From: Marisa cornuarietis
Taxonomy: Eukaryota; Mollusca; Gastropoda; Architaenioglossa; Ampullariidae
Length of the DNA: 64,000 nt
Reading direction: 5' to 3'
NCBI GenBank assembly: GCA_004794655.1
Contig: SMMW01000577.1
Span: forward strand, 989,001 to 1,053,000
Made by a program: the position numbers and the translations under genes. Below, in pieces: positions 37,401 to 49,550 of the stretch; positions within the stretch are counted from its first letter, which is position 1, and every line of letters starts with the position of its first letter. The notes beneath the pieces are model-generated. The model searched no databases, was not told the DNA's origin, and was given only the letters and a program-made list of their open reading frames with translations.

Positions 37401-39793
37401 TTCCAGAATATCCAGAGATGCTGTATAACGTGGGGATATACACTGATTACACTCGCCGCCAGCATAAACAAATCATCATGGAGGGCTGGAGCAGACCTCA
37501 GCATAACCCTTTCTACCCGGAAGAAAGAGACTTTTGGGTAGGCTTGCATTCATTTTGCTATGATTTAAGATTTATACATTCACATGTCTTAGGAAAATCT
37601 AATCCTTTAAAGACAACGCTATATTAAGATGCATTTCCTGTCTTCACAGAATTAATTATGTTCTACTACTTTAAGGACTCCCGCTATACCATGTGTTGAA
37701 TGTATCCAGAGAAATTAATAAACATAGCTTATGATAACGAAGAACAACTTAAGAAATAGGCTCCAAAATAATTTAAACATATTTTAGCCGTCTTCATATA
37801 TCAGTGACTTATGAATCAGGGGAACAACGGGGCAGCCGCCCCCTCAAAAAAGATACCGAGGGGGCAAGAACAAGTTAAGGGATTTAACTCTATTGAAGGA
37901 GAAGTCGACTATAAGATATATTGAATGTGTCCAGAGAATCATGACCTACTACTTTAAGGAAGACCCTGCTCACAAGGTCGTGTTCGTCTCCTCAGTTTAC
38001 GATCAGCGACGAGATTTCACGGTACGTCTACCAGCTGTAGCCATCATAACATCAGTCCTTGCAATAAGCTTCGTGTACTCATGTGAAACACTCCATTCGT
38101 GTGGGGATGAGGGTTGGGGACTCTTCCTGAAAGCTCTTGTTAGTTAATGTTATCAGAAGACATTTTCTTTTCCTTTATTGTCGATAGGTTGCTTCGTCAG
38201 TAAGTATGTGATGTCTGTGACTTTGTTTCTTTCGCAAAAAAGAAAAACACCAAAAGTTCCAAAGCAATGAACTTTTTGTGCAGGATTTTGAAGTAGAAAT
38301 GTACAGCCGCATGCACATTTAATCCTACGTATTGTCTATTTGTTGTTTCAACACAGTTGGCTGTACATGCTGTCATAATGTCTTTGTCCCACATTGTTGC
38401 TTGTAGCTTTTGTTTATATTTGTGTACGGTGAATTCAGGAGGATGGCTACTTGGACAAGAAGTTGTACCACTTCCTGAGCATTCCGTCTGTCAAAAGCGC
38501 TCTTCATACGGGTGGCCTGCTGGCGCGAGAGATTCCACACATCAGCCGCTTTCACCACCTGGAGGCCGTGCGGGGAGTCCGTCAAGAGATGGGCTTCCTT
38601 ATGGACCGATATAAGGTCGGTGTCTCACGTGGGCCGTTATAAAATCGGAGTCATCTTGCATCACTTTTTTTTGTGCAGGTAGTTTTCTAGTGAACACGCT
38701 TAACAGCACTTCTCAAGGTTCAGCGCCACAATTACCTGTCCAAGGCTCTCAGTCATACTTATTCAACGCTCCATCTGTGTAGTACATTTGTCTATCGCTC
38801 TCCATCACATTTTAACTATCCAACCAACGCTCAATCCGTAGTACATTTGTCTCTTGTTCTACATCACAATGTAACTATCCAACACTCGATCTGCAGTACA
38901 TTTGTCTCTTGTTCTACATCACAATTTAACTTTCCAACACTCGATCTGCAGTACATTTGTTTCTTGTTCTACATCACAATGTAACTACCCAATCCTCGTT
39001 CGTTTGTGTATCGTTCTTCATCACAATGTAGCCGTTCAGGATCACGATGTAATGATCAAATGTTGTAGATTACACTGTCACTGACAAGATTTATACTGCA
39101 CTGTAGCTATCTAGAGCTCTGTATAACACTGTCACTGTCCAATGTTCTATATTATACAGTAACCGTTAGAAGTTCTATATAATACTGTCACTGTCCAATG
39201 TTCTATAGTACACTGTCACCGTTTTAGGTTCTACATTACACGGGCAACATGGACATTATCATCAATGTCAGGATGACGGAGGCATTTTTGATGGCCACGC
39301 CCTGGAAGGGTCAAGCTGCTTACAACAAAAGCCAGAGACATCCGTGGATGCACAATGCCCGACTAGCCGGTTATGTCACACAGCTCTACAACTTTACCAG
39401 AGTAAGGCCAAGTCCCAGCACAGATGACATTTTTTCTTCTTCAGACGCTCTCTTGTTTTTTGATTCGCTTCAGAAAATGTTCAATATGTTAATTAAAACG
39501 TATCTAAAAGTGTGCTTAATGTACTAGTTTATCAACAACTCCTGTATGCCTTTACGTACTCAAACACGCACGCATACATATATAAATACCTACATCCATG
39601 CAAACCTATGTGTGCGTGGTTCTGTATCCATACTTATATCAAAATCGCAAGAGTTTAATTCTACACTTTTCAGGTAATCATCAGGAACGCAGGTCACGAT
39701 GCCCCTGCAGACCAGCCCGACTGGACCCTGGCCATGATGCAACGGTTCATCCATGACCAGCCCTTTGAGTCGTCCGCACGCGCTGGCTTATGA
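30074..39793 (+). CDS. Serine carboxypeptidase, CPVL-like, copy C
   Basis: S10 carboxypeptidase of about 501 residues. Coding exons: 30074-30076 (ATG only), 30504-30735, 31339-31460, 33874-33994, 34526-34584, 35055-35131, 35921-35987, 36473-36598, 37397-37537, 37935-38021, 38439-38615, 39228-39401 and 39674-39793. The second exon is open but its only internal Met lies inside the hydrophobic segment. I therefore place the start at the ATG immediately before a GTGAGC donor at 30,077; this is inferred. Hydrophobic leader: [18 protein letters not shown]. Motifs: [18 protein letters not shown], with Asp136 where Gly is usual; GGQSYAG (Ser228); GNMDIII (Asp413); GHDAP (His470). It is clearly older than the A/B pair, with different residues throughout. 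Intron 3 carries a 45-bp minisatellite. An AATAAA lies at 40,449. Confidence 0.9.
31592..31658. repeat. (GT)n microsatellite in copy C intron
   Basis: About 33 GT units lie 130 bases after the donor at 31,461. Confidence 0.95.
31765..31835 (+). repeat. Possible retroposon 3' tail
   Basis: A GGCGCTATATAAATTCACA motif is followed by TTTATTATT. The wording resembles the GCCATATAAATC plus (ATT)n tail at 10,930-11,012, so it may be an old member of a related family. The match is short. Confidence 0.35.
32060..33180 (+). repeat. 45-bp minisatellite with higher-order structure in copy C intron 3
   Basis: About 19 tandem 45-bp units run from roughly 32,290 to 33,165, with increasingly degenerate units on the left (from about 32,060) and right. 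Because 45 is divisible by three, two overlapping plus frames stay open for about 300 codons each, reading repeats such as [15 protein letters not shown]. Those are by-products, not genes. A unit with GGGATGAG recurs every third unit in the left part (135-bp period). Units with CACCGC alternate with units with CATCAC or CACCAC in the right part (90-bp period). Confidence 0.95.
34365..34445. repeat. (AC)n microsatellite in copy C intron 4
   Basis: About 40 uninterrupted AC units lie 80 bases before the acceptor at 34,525. Confidence 0.95.
35497..35610. repeat. (TCAC)n microsatellite in copy C intron
   Basis: About 28 perfect tetranucleotide units lie in the intron between the exons ending at 35,131 and starting at 35,921. 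Confidence 0.97.
37650..37722 (+). pseudogene. Decayed duplicate of copy C exon 37935-38021
   Basis: The sequence following TCTTCACAG resembles the start of the real exon 285 bases downstream. It shares CTACTACTTTAAGGA, reads [10 protein letters not shown] against [10 protein letters not shown], and then hits TGA. The flanking word TTGAATGTATCCAGAG also matches TTGAATGTGTCCAGAG just before the real exon. The phase after the AG is wrong for splicing into the neighbours. It looks like an old local exon duplication that was lost. Confidence 0.7.
38800..39227 (+). repeat. Degenerate tandem repeat running into a splice acceptor
   Basis: Imperfect units of about 40-60 bp contain TTGTTCTACATCACAATGTA and CACTCGATCTGCAGTACATT. 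They shorten toward the right to GTCACTGTCCAATGTTCTATA. The last unit ends in TTTTAG and then GTTCTACATTACACGGG, which is the start of the coding exon at 39,228. Related looser words precede the equivalent exons of copies A (8,690-8,802) and B (24,960-25,076). Confidence 0.65.
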
Positions 39794-42478
39794 CGTTTGG
39801 AGTCCAGGCTGTGGAGCCTGGACATCATCTTTGCGTTCACCATTCTGTCCATGCAGCTGCTGTCTGCTTGTTGCTGACGTTTCTTCCGCTCGCCCCTAAC
39901 GCTTGTGTTCTCTCCCCCCCCCCCCCCCCACTTCCGTCTTCTTCTCCTTTAGCTCAGCATCGTCACTTGTCACAGTGCCCATCCCCCCCCCTAATCCCCA
40001 TCGACAAGACACTTTGATTCCATGTCTCAGAAACACGTGTTCCCGCAAGACCCATTTGTGTAAAAATGGAAGACAGTTCAGCTGTACTGTGTTGTCTGTC
40101 TTCTTGACGTCTCCAGCTGTGACGCTTTCGTCTTTGAGAAATACTGTAAAAGTGACGTGCAGCTGACTCCGCGTCACATGAACCTCGCGTGACAGACTGC
40201 GCTGCTAGCTCTGGGCCCCAGGTCAGAAGAGCGAGATGATATAGAAAATGAGATGACACTTATCTGGAGCAAATCATGGGCCGATGGTAAGGCGCCCGGA
40301 GGCGGTCGAATATAAACGTGTGATGTGTACTTGTGGCTGGTAATAATACAGTGCGATTAATTAATGCTTTTGCACTATTGTAGTCATGAATATCCTCAAA
40401 CTTTGTTCCTGGGTGGTGCAGCCATGACCTAAAATGATTGTTCACCGAAATAAAAGAGTTTGATGATTCATCCTATAAACACGGTAGCATCCCATTATTG
40501 TAGTATGTCATCGCATTTTAAATCTTTAATAACGATGTCGTCATCAGATGGAATTTCGCCGGATTCTTCTTCAAGTAAAGTTTTTCTAGCGTTAGTAACT
40601 ATTAGCTCCCTGAGATTGGAATGCAAATATACAAGAACATAACATCCCTGAAAAGACGAATAAAGAATTAACTTTATTTTTCAGTTATTTTATATCTTGT
40701 TCTTACAAATTGAGAAAGGAAGGATTCAGTTCTGACACCTTCCCCAGCACCATCGCTAACCATAATCCCGTGATATAGCTTTAGTGGCTGTGAGCAGCGA
40801 ACCAATTTAAAATGTGAATCCTTTAAAAGTAAATACAAAAATCGTGGATTGAAAACTTTGATATTATAAGCAAGGCAAAATTGTTCGTGATTCTGTGCTA
40901 TGGTTCTACAAGAGCATTTTGTCGCTCATCTCAGACTGTGAAGTCTCTCTCTCTATATATATATATATATTTCGCTCATATCAACCAACGATGACTTTGC
41001 ATAAACTGATGGGGAAAATGTCTACAGCCACCATCGTTGACATGGCGGAGCACAAGGCGGCGTAGATAGGGAAACCGTATTCGATCGTCATATTGTCTGC
41101 TTTGCCCAGTCGAAACCCTAAACTTAATCTTAAACCTCACTCTAAAACTAAATCTTAAGTCATGTGACATTACTATGTCCGGGACTAATTATAACTGATG
41201 CAAAAATAAAACAAAAAATTAAAAACAAACACATAGCACCCGGTTCAATAACGGCTCACAACTCCTCATTACCCTCTGTTCATTTTTGCTCAGATCCACT
41301 CATCCTCTGTTCAGTGGGATTGTACCCGATACCGTTGTGTAAGAACCTAATTTTTATGATTTACTTTTCCGCAATGTCTTCTTAGTACCACCCAAATCAC
41401 ACTGTAGTTTATACACCTTAATCAATATGCCTATAGTTTAATCAATGACAAGTCACGAAAGCTCTCGTTAAAATACTCGGAATGCTCCAAATGTTAAATG
41501 ACTCAATCTGACTGGATAGCTTCTGTCCCGTCGCCTATCTGAGTCAAGCACACCTTCAGTTATGCTATAATATTACTACATTTTATGTAAAACTTTACGT
41601 GTGTCTGCGTGCACATGCATTTTTGCTCTGCAAGGGGCTGGGATATCTAAATGTGTGAAATAAACAGAATGAAAAGGAGACAGACCGACAAACACGCGGA
41701 GATCGAAATGTCAATGGTATATGGTACCCATGACTGTATGACAGATTTATCATTTTGGTACATTAAATACAAATATGGACATTATTCTTGTTGTAGAGAT
41801 AATGCCCCTTCCTTCTTTACTTGTATCACCATTGTCTTTTTATTGTTATTGGGTTTGTTTTGTGTGTTTGTTTTTATGATTAGACTGAGATATGAAACAT
41901 GAAACATGAAACAATAAACCATCATTAAAGTCCTTGGGAAAGGTTATTGATGTTTTCTGTATACTTGTGGTCTCTTGTTATCGATGTACAGCACCTGTCT
42001 TCAGTTTACATTCCTAACATTCTCCTGCAAAGGTCGTAACGCGAGCACCATGAATCTTTACCAGTACGTTTTGAAATATGTAGTAACTCTAGTCTGTTCT
42101 GCATTAGTACAGCTTTTATTTTAAATGAATGAAAAAATTTACTAGTTTTATATATAAAGTATATTCAGTGAAACAATGAAATCACGAGAGAAAAACACAG
42201 CATCATCACGAAACAACATACATTTTCACATGTAGATGAGCCCAACTGTGACCACAATATTGTCCTCCCGAAAACTCAAAGAACGTCGAGAGTGACGTCC
42301 CCCTAGAAGCTCAGTTGCAAGGAAACACGTACACGTACACTGTTATTTCAACCAATCAGCGGCAGACACGATCGGAGTGCTTGGACCAAATACGCGTGCG
42401 GAAAGTGGCAATCCGTTCGCAGGTGCATGTTTTGCAGTTTCTACGTATAAGAACAACCTATACCCAGGTCTTTCAGTG
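39794..42478. other. Intergenic region between copy C and PDIA6
   Basis: The 3' untranslated region of copy C probably extends to an AATAAA at 40,449-40,454. After that I see no gene. A stretch at about 41,060-41,160 has degenerate CCCTAAAC words and resembles the interior of the MITE at 42,948-43,197. The last 130 bases hold the PDIA6 promoter. Confidence 0.5.
42352..42370 (+). promoter_or_regulatory. ERSE-like element upstream of PDIA6
   Basis: CCAAT is followed by exactly nine bases and then ACACG, about 110 bases before the PDIA6 start codon. The established ER stress response element is CCAAT-N9-CCACG, bound by NF-Y and ATF6/XBP1; this differs at one base. PDIA6 is a known unfolded-protein-response target in vertebrates, which makes the match meaningful. 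A TGACGT half-site lies about 60 bases further upstream. Confidence 0.5.
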
Positions 42479-45400
42479 ATGGCGGGTACGTTTATTTGCA
42501 TTTGGTTCGTTTTGTATGTTTCTTATGAATCTTTAGATATGCCCGGCATCAGTTTCCCTTTGTTATGACGAATGTTTGAACTGCAGCAGGATAAGCAAAA
42601 CAAAAAGTTTATATTCTTGTTAATGTTTGAAATTGGTCATTCAAATCATTTTTGTTCTCTTAAGTCGGTTTTTTCGGTTCGAACAAGGTCACTGAGAGCA
42701 GTCGCGATTTATTTCCAGGTGTCTTGCTACTCCTGTTGACGTCTGTAGCTTTTTCATTCGCTCTCTATTCCCCTGGTGATGATGTTATTGAGCTGACACC
42801 ACAGAACTTCCACTCAAAAGTGATACAAGGAGATGAACTGTGGATAATTGAATTCTATGCTCCATGGTAAGGGAAAACAGTTGATCATGAATTCTGTTTA
42901 TTTTCTTTTCAGCTTTAAGTCTATAGCTGAAATTTGACCATTAATTACAATTTGGGCACAGCTTTGATATAGAGTAACTCGCGGCATTTGTCGTCTGCTC
43001 GCTCCACTCAATTGCCCAAATATACCTAATAAACTAAACCTAACCCTAACCGTACCCCAAATCCTAACCCTATCACTAACCCTAACCCCAAACCTCTGAC
43101 AAAATAGCATAGACCAGCCCCTGATGTATAGCGAGTTACTCCATAGACCGGGCTATGACATAGCGAGTTACTCTATATCAAAGTTCTGCCACAATTGGTG
43201 AACTATTGTTACTTATTTTTGATAGCTTTACTGTGTAGTTTGTTTTAGGTTTTTTTTGTATTATAACATTTAATTTTGTAAAAGATTTGCATAGTACTGT
43301 ATCATTTAACATTCTGCATCTTGGATATTTAGAGCCACTTTGTCCCCAAACATATAGTCTGATACATTTTTCTTTGGCAAATGTTTATTTAAATATTTGT
43401 CATAATAAAAAAACTGTCTAAATCTGGTTAGGAAAGCTATTTATGAAGACATGATGCATGAAATGGATTTTTGAGAAGAGCCATTTTTAAAAGACAGATC
43501 CCAGGAGTGTACAATGCAAGTGGTAGATTGTGAAGGCTCATAAGATTATAACCCTTTGAGTATGTTTCTGTATCATTTGGTCAGTGTAATATATCGGCTT
43601 CTGGCCATTTATTACATTACTTTTTTTTTAAAGGTGTGGCCATTGTCAGGCTCTTGCCCCAGAATGGAAAAAAGCAGCTACTGCTTTGAAGGTTTGTTGA
43701 ATATTATAGCTAACATATTACATCTGGTAACTGATCATTACATACTGTGTATTATTTTGCTGTCTGTTGATTCCATTTAATGCTACATAACAGATGTTAA
43801 CTTCCTTTATTTTTAGTATCTTTTTATTACCTTGGATTTTTATGTTTACTTAGGTCAAACATTGAGAGCATGGGTGCAGATTCTCACCAGAAGATGCTGT
43901 CATGGTGTAGTTCTTCTTAAGGAATTAGACTATCCTCATTGTTTCCCTATTTGGTCTAACAACTACTGTTTGGTTCCTGGGCATTAAGATTCTGCATTCA
44001 GTTTACTTTCTTTACGAAAAATAAAAACTGCAATGTCCATATTGATGGCAGCAATTTCATATTGTAAATACATATTTAGAAATAAGTGGGGTTTTTTTGT
44101 GTGTTTTGTTTCCATAGGGTATTGTGAAGGTAGGGGCAGTCAATGCTGATGAACATGGTGGGCTGGGATCTCAATATGGAGTGACTGGTTTTCCAACCAT
44201 CAAGTTCTTTGGTGAAGACAAATTTAAGCCCCTCGACTACTCAAGTGAGTTTTGAAAACGGAAAACTGCATCAGTCACATTCTGCATTACCCTATTTTAG
44301 TTTTAGTGGAGACATTGACAGTTTTTCCCTCCATTGGCTGCTTTGGAAAGTTATGATTAAGCTGTCTCCCATATTTAGATCAGTCTGTTTGTAGATGTGA
44401 GTAATAGCACTTGCTAAAGGAAACTAGCTTTTAAAAGAAATTTTAAACAGTATCATACATTTGTGATTGACTTGAGCACATTTTGTGAAGTCTAAGAAAA
44501 AGCCTGTGCTTTAAAAAAAACTAATTATGTGAACACATTTGTCTTTTACACAATGATGGGTTTTTGTGTGCTGCAGGCCAGCGTACAGCAAGTGCCATTG
44601 TGGACTTTGCTATTTCACAGGCCAGAAGTGTTGCTTCCTCTCGTCTGTCAGGAAAGAAGTCCAGCGGAGGGAGCAAAAGCAGTGGTGGAAAGGTTGATTT
44701 CCATTTTTCCTTAAGTTAACGATAGGATTCATTTTTAAAGAGTAAATTAATCTATATTAACAGGTCTTCACTAAAAGGACACTAGATAATTGAATTGCAT
44801 TAGATCTGCTTATGTGCCTTGAAAGCAATAAGAAAGGTAATTGAACATTCACTGTGTGTGTGGGTGCATGAGCACTTGTGTGCATGTTTGCAGAACCAAA
44901 GTGTGTTTTATTTTTAAACTCAGACGAAAAGCAAAGTGATTCATCACTTCAAATAGGAATGGTGGCACGAAGTACAACGTGTTTCAATATTTATACCTTT
45001 TAAACTAAAATAAAGACAACTCCATTTTTAAAGAGCACATTTTGAACATTTAAGCGATGGGATTTTTAAGAAATATAGTTTTTGTTTTCTTGTACTAAAT
45101 TCAAATGAAAGATGGTAACTGAATGGAGAGCGCATCATGAAAGTAGGTCATGAGACCAATTAAAATATATTTACACAATATATACAAACATTTAAAATAC
45201 ATATTTCTAATATTTTATTAGAATATTCATTAAACTTTAAATATTACTTACTATTGTCATTTTCGGTTGTTGGAGTACAAATCCATGTCAAATAAAGAAA
45301 CCGGCAACTGTCTCAAATGGGGCTCTTGATCAACTCACTGCCTTTTTTCAAATATAACAAAATACCTGACTAGTTGACAGTTTCAGCTCCCTAAGGCAAG

Positions 45401-48400
45401 TAATCCATAGTAAAACAATTCGTTTAGATACCAACAGTTTCTTCCTTAATTTATTTATTTACTTATTTACACACATTGCAGTGTGTTTTGTTACACTTTC
45501 CTGTTAGCATTACAGCGTTTAAAACAGGCACTGGTTGAGAAAAAGTTTGCTTCCGAGGATGCGAACTATAAGGAAAGAGTTAACTGTCATTCAGACTTTC
45601 AGTGGACTTTGTTTTCACTTATCTTCAGACAGGAGATCCCAAAGATGTCGTTGAAATTACTGACAGTAACTTTGAGGAAGAGGTGCTGAACTATGATGGC
45701 ATGGTTCTTGTAGAGTTTTATGCTCCTTGGTGTGGCCATTGCAAAAACTTGGCACCTCACTGGGCTCAAGCAGCAACAGACCTTAAAGGAAAGGTCAAAG
45801 TGTGTGCTCTTGATGCAACTGTCAACACAGTTATGTCAAATCGTTATGGGGTGAGTAAAATTGTTTATTGGTGTGGGGGATTTTTTTTTTGCCAGTTTTT
45901 GCTATGCTAATTGTGTCAGCATAGTTATTGAAATTAAGAAATTTGGTCTAATAGATAATGACATGCTGCTTTTGAGTGTTTGGCTTGTTATGCCTTGGAG
46001 ACAGAATGCTCTGACCGTATTTCAACTTCAATTTTAAACTAAAATATAAAGATGTTTCAATTGATCAATAGTACAGAGATAAAGGTAAAGGTCCCAATAC
46101 CTAGTTTCCTTCAGACCAGTAGACTTAAAGTGGTTTGCTATGACATGGACATGGCAGATAGAAAGTAAAGCCTAATCCTCTCCTTTTGCTGCTTTACCTC
46201 ATAAGTACATATCCACTGGACAAAAGCAACCTCCTAACGTGCAGTCTTTTACTCCAAAGTTAAATTTACAAATCATAGCTGTGGTCATTTGTGGACCAAA
46301 ATGATTTCATTTTTGCTATAAGCACCATTTCATTTTGTTCCTTTCTTTGTATAACCTGAAGAGATTGAATATAATCGAAACACTCCATTACTGAGACATA
46401 CCAAATTCTTAACCATTTTTCTGTGTATTTTACATGGCTGTTTATAGAGTCAAGGATAAATAGCACAACTCTGTGTGCAGGTTCGAGGATTTCCTACCAT
46501 CAAAATGTTCCCAGCAGGCAAAAAAGATGGTGAAGCAGAAGATTATGATGGAGGACGAACTGCATCAGACATTGTACAGTGGGCCTTGGATAAACTTGCA
46601 GAAAATGTTGCCCCACCAGAGCTGAAGGAGGTGAATGGGCATGGCTCTCTTTGTTATGCATTAAGAATCTATTTTTGCAGGATTTAGCAAAGCATTTTAG
46701 AATCTTTCATAGATCAAAAATGCATGTGGATGTTTACGTGCCATTTTCTCTAGCCTTAGAGCTTGGCTTGAGCTAAACTGTACCAAAGGATTAATTCTCA
46801 TTTAAAAAGGGAAGGAAAAATTCTGAAAGCTTGTGTGTTACCACTTTGACCAACAGATTGTAAGCAGCACAGACCTGCAGGACAACTGTGAAGGTCGGCA
46901 GCTTTGTATAATCTCTGTGCTCCCTCAGCTTTTGGATTGCCAGTCCAAATGCCGAAATGACTACTTAGACATTCTTCGAACCTTAGGAGAAAAATTTAAG
47001 AAAAACCTGTGGGGGTAAGAACGTTACCTTTTTTTTTTTCTTTTTTTTTTATAAACCGTGAAAGTAATTTCTGACAATAATCTAAAATCCTAGGTTGTTT
47101 TTTTTAATTATGTATTTTTAAGGAAGTTTTGTTGATTGTGATCTAGTGTGTAGTTTCTTGGTTCCTAGCACATCACATATCTGCGTTAAAACAAATTTAC
47201 AGTTGCATTTGAGATCAATATATTTTTTTTTATCATTGGACAGAATATGTGCTTTGTGCTCCAGAACTGCAGCTTTGCATGCAGAATAAGGTCTTGTCAG
47301 TTCAATGACTTGAAAGATGATCACAAGTCATTTACTGATTAATACCTGTTGCACCTGCTAATTCTCCTGTCCAGAATCTTCCACCTCCTTCCCTTCAGTT
47401 GGATTTTTTTTCCCAAAACAAAACATTCTCACAGCAGATATGATCATGCACTAAGATCCACAATGGTATATGTGCAGTTGATACAGATTTGTGTTTAGTA
47501 GTGGTAAAATGGATATATGCTGCTTTGTGTAAAGGAATGACCTTTTAAAAATGATAATTATATAGCAGCTCATGTTGGTAAACTATATCACAAGATGGAA
47601 AGAGCAGTAAAGCGGTAAACTACAAGTGATTCGCTGTCTAGAGGATGGCATGTGAACAGCAGACCCCAACCCTCTTCTGTCACTGCCTTTACCTTCTCTA
47701 ATAAATCAAGTGCTTGCTAGCAGGGTAACAGATAAAATAATATGAGCTGAAGGATGTAATTAGAGGCTGGCTTAGTTGTAAGTATGTGGGTGACAAAAGT
47801 CTTGATATTGAGTGCTTTTCATGGCCTAGTGTATTCAGATGAGTTTTGATTGCATCTTCTCCAGGTGGCTTTGGACTGAGGCAGGTGCCCAATCTGAGCT
47901 TGAGGAATCGTTAGACATTGGAGGATCAGGCTACCCAGTGAGTTGCTGAAGCCAGAACAATATAAGCATTATGCATGTGGGGGTATGCATGCAGTCAAGA
48001 AAAACAACAGTATACATAGCTGTTGTACAAGGTTGATTGGTGAGAGAATTTCATCAGGGAGATAAGAAATGTTTCTTTTTTCTCCATTTATATTTTTTAG
48101 TATCAAACTTATTGTAAGTGCAGACTAGGTGGTCAGTATGTTTTACAGATGTTACATATTTATGCTTCTGTTTACAGGCTTTAGCAGCTGTAAATTTGAA
48201 AAAGATGAAGTACTCTCCACTAAGAGGTCCTTTCAGTGAAAAAGGCATCCATGAATTTTTGAGGTAAGTAGGAAGATCAGTGTTGATCGATAATTCCACA
48301 ATAAGTATGGTCATTACCTAGATATCCAGTGCTATATTGGGAGAAAAGCTAGCTACCATGTCATAGCCATGCATATTTTTTAAAATCATTTTTATTTCAT

Positions 48401-49550
48401 GGAGGAAAAAAGATGATTCAGAGGCATCAAAACTGGCTGCCAAGTATTGTTTTTACTACCTCAGATTCGCAGAATAAATCGCATTATGTGCATGTTGTCC
48501 TGTCCCTATTTTTTCAATTATGAACCTTGTTTTCTTTCAAATTGTTGTTCCTGCAGACTTAACAATGCAGATTTTTTGAGAGTAATAGATTTACATTTTT
48601 TTCTCCTTATTTGCAGGGATCTCTCTTATGGGAAGGGCTCCACAGCACCTTTGAGGAGTGCAAAACTTCCAAAATTAAATGCTAGGGAACCATGGGATGG
48701 CAAAGATGCTGAGGTAATTGCTTTTGCCTTCCCCTATCTCCCTATGAGCTTTTCATCAAAATCGAAACATTGGTGTAATTACTAGAAGGACGAGTAGAAT
48801 AAAGGCCCTGCATTAGCTGGAGCTGCGAGAGTTTTTTAATGTCTTGCAGCCTAAGAGTTAGTTACATGTCTTACAGGAAAGTAACAATTTCCAGTTAAAA
48901 TGCATTGCATTGCATAAAACTTGGAAGGAGCATAATTAGAAAAGAATTTTTAAAACTGTTATAACTGAAAACAATATTTAAAAAAATCACTTTTGGGGAT
49001 GTTAAAAATTTCTCAAAATTATCTATCTAGCTATAGGTCGCTCATTCTGACGTCAAATTGTAGATGACGGTTTAATTAACTTTTGGGTTTTTATCTCGAC
49101 TTCCATTGTTTGATATACACACACACACACACACGTGTGTATTGCCTTTGCATAACTAAAGGGAAGTAACAGGCAAATATTAATCTAGGAAACCCCTAAA
49201 CTGATATATATATATAGGACCTTGCTTCCCTTGGCTGCTGTATTAACATTATAGGTTTTTATAACAATGCTTTCTAGAATCACAAGGTAATTATGTGCAG
49301 ATCACCGAGTTGTAATCTGTATCCATTAATAGCTATAGTGGATAGATGGATCTTTTAAGTGAATAGATGTAAATGCCATCTGCCTTGTTCTTCAAGTCTT
49401 TGACTGTTTATTTAACTTTTTTTTTGTAGGATCATGTATCAACATCTCTTTAATTGTTTTGACTAATTTTTCTATCTACAGATGCCAGTAGATGAAGACA
49501 TTGATTTGAGTGATTTTGACCTTGATGATGAGTCAAAGGATGAATTGTGA
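42479..49550 (+). CDS. Protein disulfide isomerase A6 (P5)
   Basis: ER oxidoreductase that forms and reshuffles disulfides in secretory proteins. Exons: 42479-42485, 42719-42866, 43634-43691, 44118-44244, 44577-44692, 45629-45850, 46481-46630, 46857-47014, 47865-47937, 48178-48263, 48617-48713 and 49482-49550. All are GT-AG and in phase, giving 436 residues (human 440). The order is a signal peptide ([14 protein letters not shown]), a first thioredoxin domain with CGHC at 53-56 and GFPTIK, a Ser/Gly/Lys-rich linker, a second domain with CGHC at 187-190 and GFPTIK, the third redox-inactive domain (FKKNLWGWLWTEAG), an acidic tail and the ER-retention signal KDEL. Exon 1 codes for only two and a third codons. 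An ERSE-like box precedes it and AATAAA follows at 49,794. I see no breaks. Confidence 0.97.
42948..43197. mobile_element. MITE with 35-bp terminal inverted repeats in PDIA6 intron 2
   Basis: The ends 42948-42982 and 43163-43197 are inverted repeats matching at 31 of 35 positions, sharing CTTTGATATAGAGTAACTCG. The inner TIR word AGCGAGTTACTC is repeated once more near 43,127. The interior holds degenerate telomere-like CCTAACCC units (about 43,030-43,090). There is no coding frame. No clear target duplication is visible. A related interior lies near 41,060-41,160. Confidence 0.75.

Noticed and set aside
43030..43095. True interstitial telomere tract
   Set aside because: The CCTAACCC units are few and degenerate and lie inside a MITE.
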